Below are positions 62,820 to 64,000 of a stretch of 64,000 bases of DNA, piece by piece. Made by a program: the position numbers and the translations under genes. The stretch covers positions 11,721,501 through 11,785,500 of the forward strand of contig NZ_CP069338.1 of the NCBI RefSeq assembly GCF_016859125.1, given 5' to 3'. How positions within the stretch are numbered: position 1 is the stretch's first letter; each line of letters begins with the position of its first letter. The notes under the pieces are model-generated. The model made no database searches. It was not told where the DNA came from and worked only from the letters and a program-made list of their open reading frames with translations. The DNA comes from Archangium violaceum. GTDB taxonomy: Bacteria; Myxococcota; Myxococcia; Myxococcales; Myxococcaceae.

Positions 62820-64000
62820 ATGGTCACCGGCGACTCGCAGGGTCCGAGCGACAGCGGCTCGGATCCTCTCATCGGGCGGACGCTCAACGGCCGCTTCAGC
62901 ATCCTCGAGCCGATCGGCGTCGGAGGAATGGGTCGGGTCTACCGGGCCCAGCAGACCCCCCTGGATCGGGTGGTGGCACTCAAGGTGCTCAACCCCAACT
63001 TCCCCACCAGCAAGGATCCGGGCTTCCAGAAGCGATTCCTGCGCGAGGCCTCGCTCTCCTCCAAGCTCCGCCACCCCAACACCGTCACGGTGATCGACTA
63101 CGGGCAGACGGACGACGGCATCTATTACATCGCCATGGAGTACCTGGAGGGGCGCACCCTCGGCCAGGTCGTGGCGGAGTCGGGGCCGCTGCCCTGGGCG
63201 CGCGCGCTCAACATCGCCCAGCAGATCTGCCGCTCGCTGCGCGAGGCCCACAACCAGGGCATCGTCCACCGGGATCTGAAGCCGGCCAACATCATGCTGC
63301 TCAACGAGGCCGATCAGGACCTCGTGAAGGTGCTGGACTTCGGACTGGTGAAGTCCATCTCCGCCGCGGAGGGTACCCCCAACCCGGAGATCACCCAGAG
63401 CGGCACGTTCCTGGGCTCGCCGGCGTACATGGCCCCGGAGCAGGCACGTAACGAGGCGGACCTGCGCAGCGACGTGTACTCGCTGGGCGTGGTGCTCTAC
63501 CAGATGCTGGTGGGGCGGCCTCCGTTCGTGTCGAAGGATCACATCGAGCTCATCTTCGCCCACCACAAGGAGCTGCCGCCCGCGTTCAGCTCGGTGCGGC
63601 CGGACATCTCCATTCCTCCGGAGATCGAGTCGCTGGTGCGCAAGAGCCTGGAGAAGGATCCGGCGCGCCGCCACCAGACGATGGACGAGCTGCTGGACGC
63701 GATGCGCGAGGCCAGCATGGCGGCGGGTGGCCACAGCGGCATCTTCAAGCGTCCGGGTGGGCAGAACACCACGGGGCCGCACAAGACGCCGCTCTTCGCC
63801 GGCATCACGGGGGACGCCCAGGGGGAGAACAACACGCTCGCGGTGGACATCAGCGTGGTGGTGCCCCCCGACATGAAGGACGCGCGCCGGCGCACGCTGC
63901 TGCTGGGCGGCCTGGTGGGTGGAACCATCGCCGTGGCCCTCACCGGCGGCCTGCTGCTGTCCTCGGGGGTCTTCTCCTCCGCGGCACCCAAGACGGAGAC
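62820..64000 (+). CDS. membrane Ser/Thr protein kinase (3' end outside window)
   Basis: The frame starts at ATG 62820 with AGGA 6 bases upstream and is still open at base 64000. The kinase domain begins near residue 25: glycine loop GVGGMGRVYR, Lys in VVALKVL, catalytic HRDLKPANIML, DFGLVK, GSPAYMAPEQ. After a linker (about 295-358) a single transmembrane helix is predicted from LLLGGLVGGTIAVALTGGLL (about 360-382), so an extracytoplasmic C-terminal domain probably lies beyond the window. It is divergent from the chemosensory operon. Substrate is unknown. Confidence 0.92.
   Translation, partial: MVTGDSQGPSDSGSDPLIGRTLNGRFSILEPIGVGGMGRVYRAQQTPLDRVVALKVLNPNFPTSKDPGFQKRFLREASLSSKLRHPNTVTVIDYGQTDDGIYYIAMEYLEGRTLGQVVAESGPLPWARALNIAQQICRSLREAHNQGIVHRDLKPANIMLLNEADQDLVKVLDFGLVKSISAAEGTPNPEITQSGTFLGSPAYMAPEQARNEADLRSDVYSLGVVLYQMLVGRPPFVSKDHIELIFAHHKELPPAFSSVRPDISIPPEIESLVRKSLEKDPARRHQTMDELLDAMREASMAAGGHSGIFKRPGGQNTTGPHKTPLFAGITGDAQGENNTLAVDISVVVPPDMKDARRRTLLLGGLVGGTIAVALTGGLLLSSGVFSSAAPKTE

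Overview
The window is a high-GC chromosomal segment of a myxobacterium, probably of the Cystobacter/Archangium/Stigmatella type. This is inferred from gene content only: four Ser/Thr protein kinases (two of them giant fusions), hybrid and orphan histidine kinases, a CheA-REC chemosensory operon with a CheR-TPR protein, lipoproteins and type VI secretion (T6SS) accessory genes. No rRNA, tRNA, CRISPR array or intact insertion sequence was seen.

Layout. 1-12.9 kb: end of a peptidoglycan amidase/glucosaminidase, a secreted DUF885 protein, a kinase/cyclase-like/ATPase/TPR fusion, a large sensor histidine kinase, a PLP-dependent dehydratase and a kinase with a PEGA tail. 12.9-16.4 kb: a signal-peptide protein, then gene debris (a broken lipoprotein with peptidoglycan-binding-like repeats and an orphan fragment of a surface protein) around an alpha/beta hydrolase. 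16.4-25.1 kb: FG-GAP lipoprotein, epoxide-hydrolase-like enzyme, small outer-membrane barrel, HrpB-like helicase and hflX, whose conserved N-terminus seems to need an AUU start. 25.7-31.0 kb: a 1771-residue Ser/Thr kinase-ATPase-GAF-histidine kinase fusion.

31.1-39.7 kb: a three-gene leftward operon. It encodes a secreted SH3 protein, a 1657-residue protein with a papain-like domain and a degenerate M23-like domain, and an 832-residue protein ending in a lysozyme-like transglycosylase. The two large proteins have no signal peptide, so they look like cargo for a contractile or lytic delivery route with the SH3 protein as a possible periplasmic partner. 

40.0-47.3 kb: an AT-richer, decaying cassette. 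It holds a shattered SNF2-type helicase, a DUF2169 gene with two frameshifts, a ketosynthase-like gene with one, then an intact PAAR-like (DUF4150) protein with a deaminase-like C-terminus and an intact SUKH-type immunity candidate, followed by a second SUKH copy joined out of frame to a HEAT-like gene. Both edges carry about 86 bp matching the 3' end of the neighbouring tldD-like gene, in the same orientation.

47.2-55.3 kb: exported TldD-like protein, short-chain dehydrogenase, a polysaccharide operon (heparinase-like protein and UDP-sugar dehydrogenase) closed by a clear intrinsic terminator, an unusual histidine-kinase-like protein and a DedA membrane protein. 55.4-62.6 kb: a compact chemosensory operon cheW-cheR-mcp-cheY-cheW-cheA/REC without cheB. 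62.8-64 kb: start of another membrane Ser/Thr kinase, cut by the window edge.
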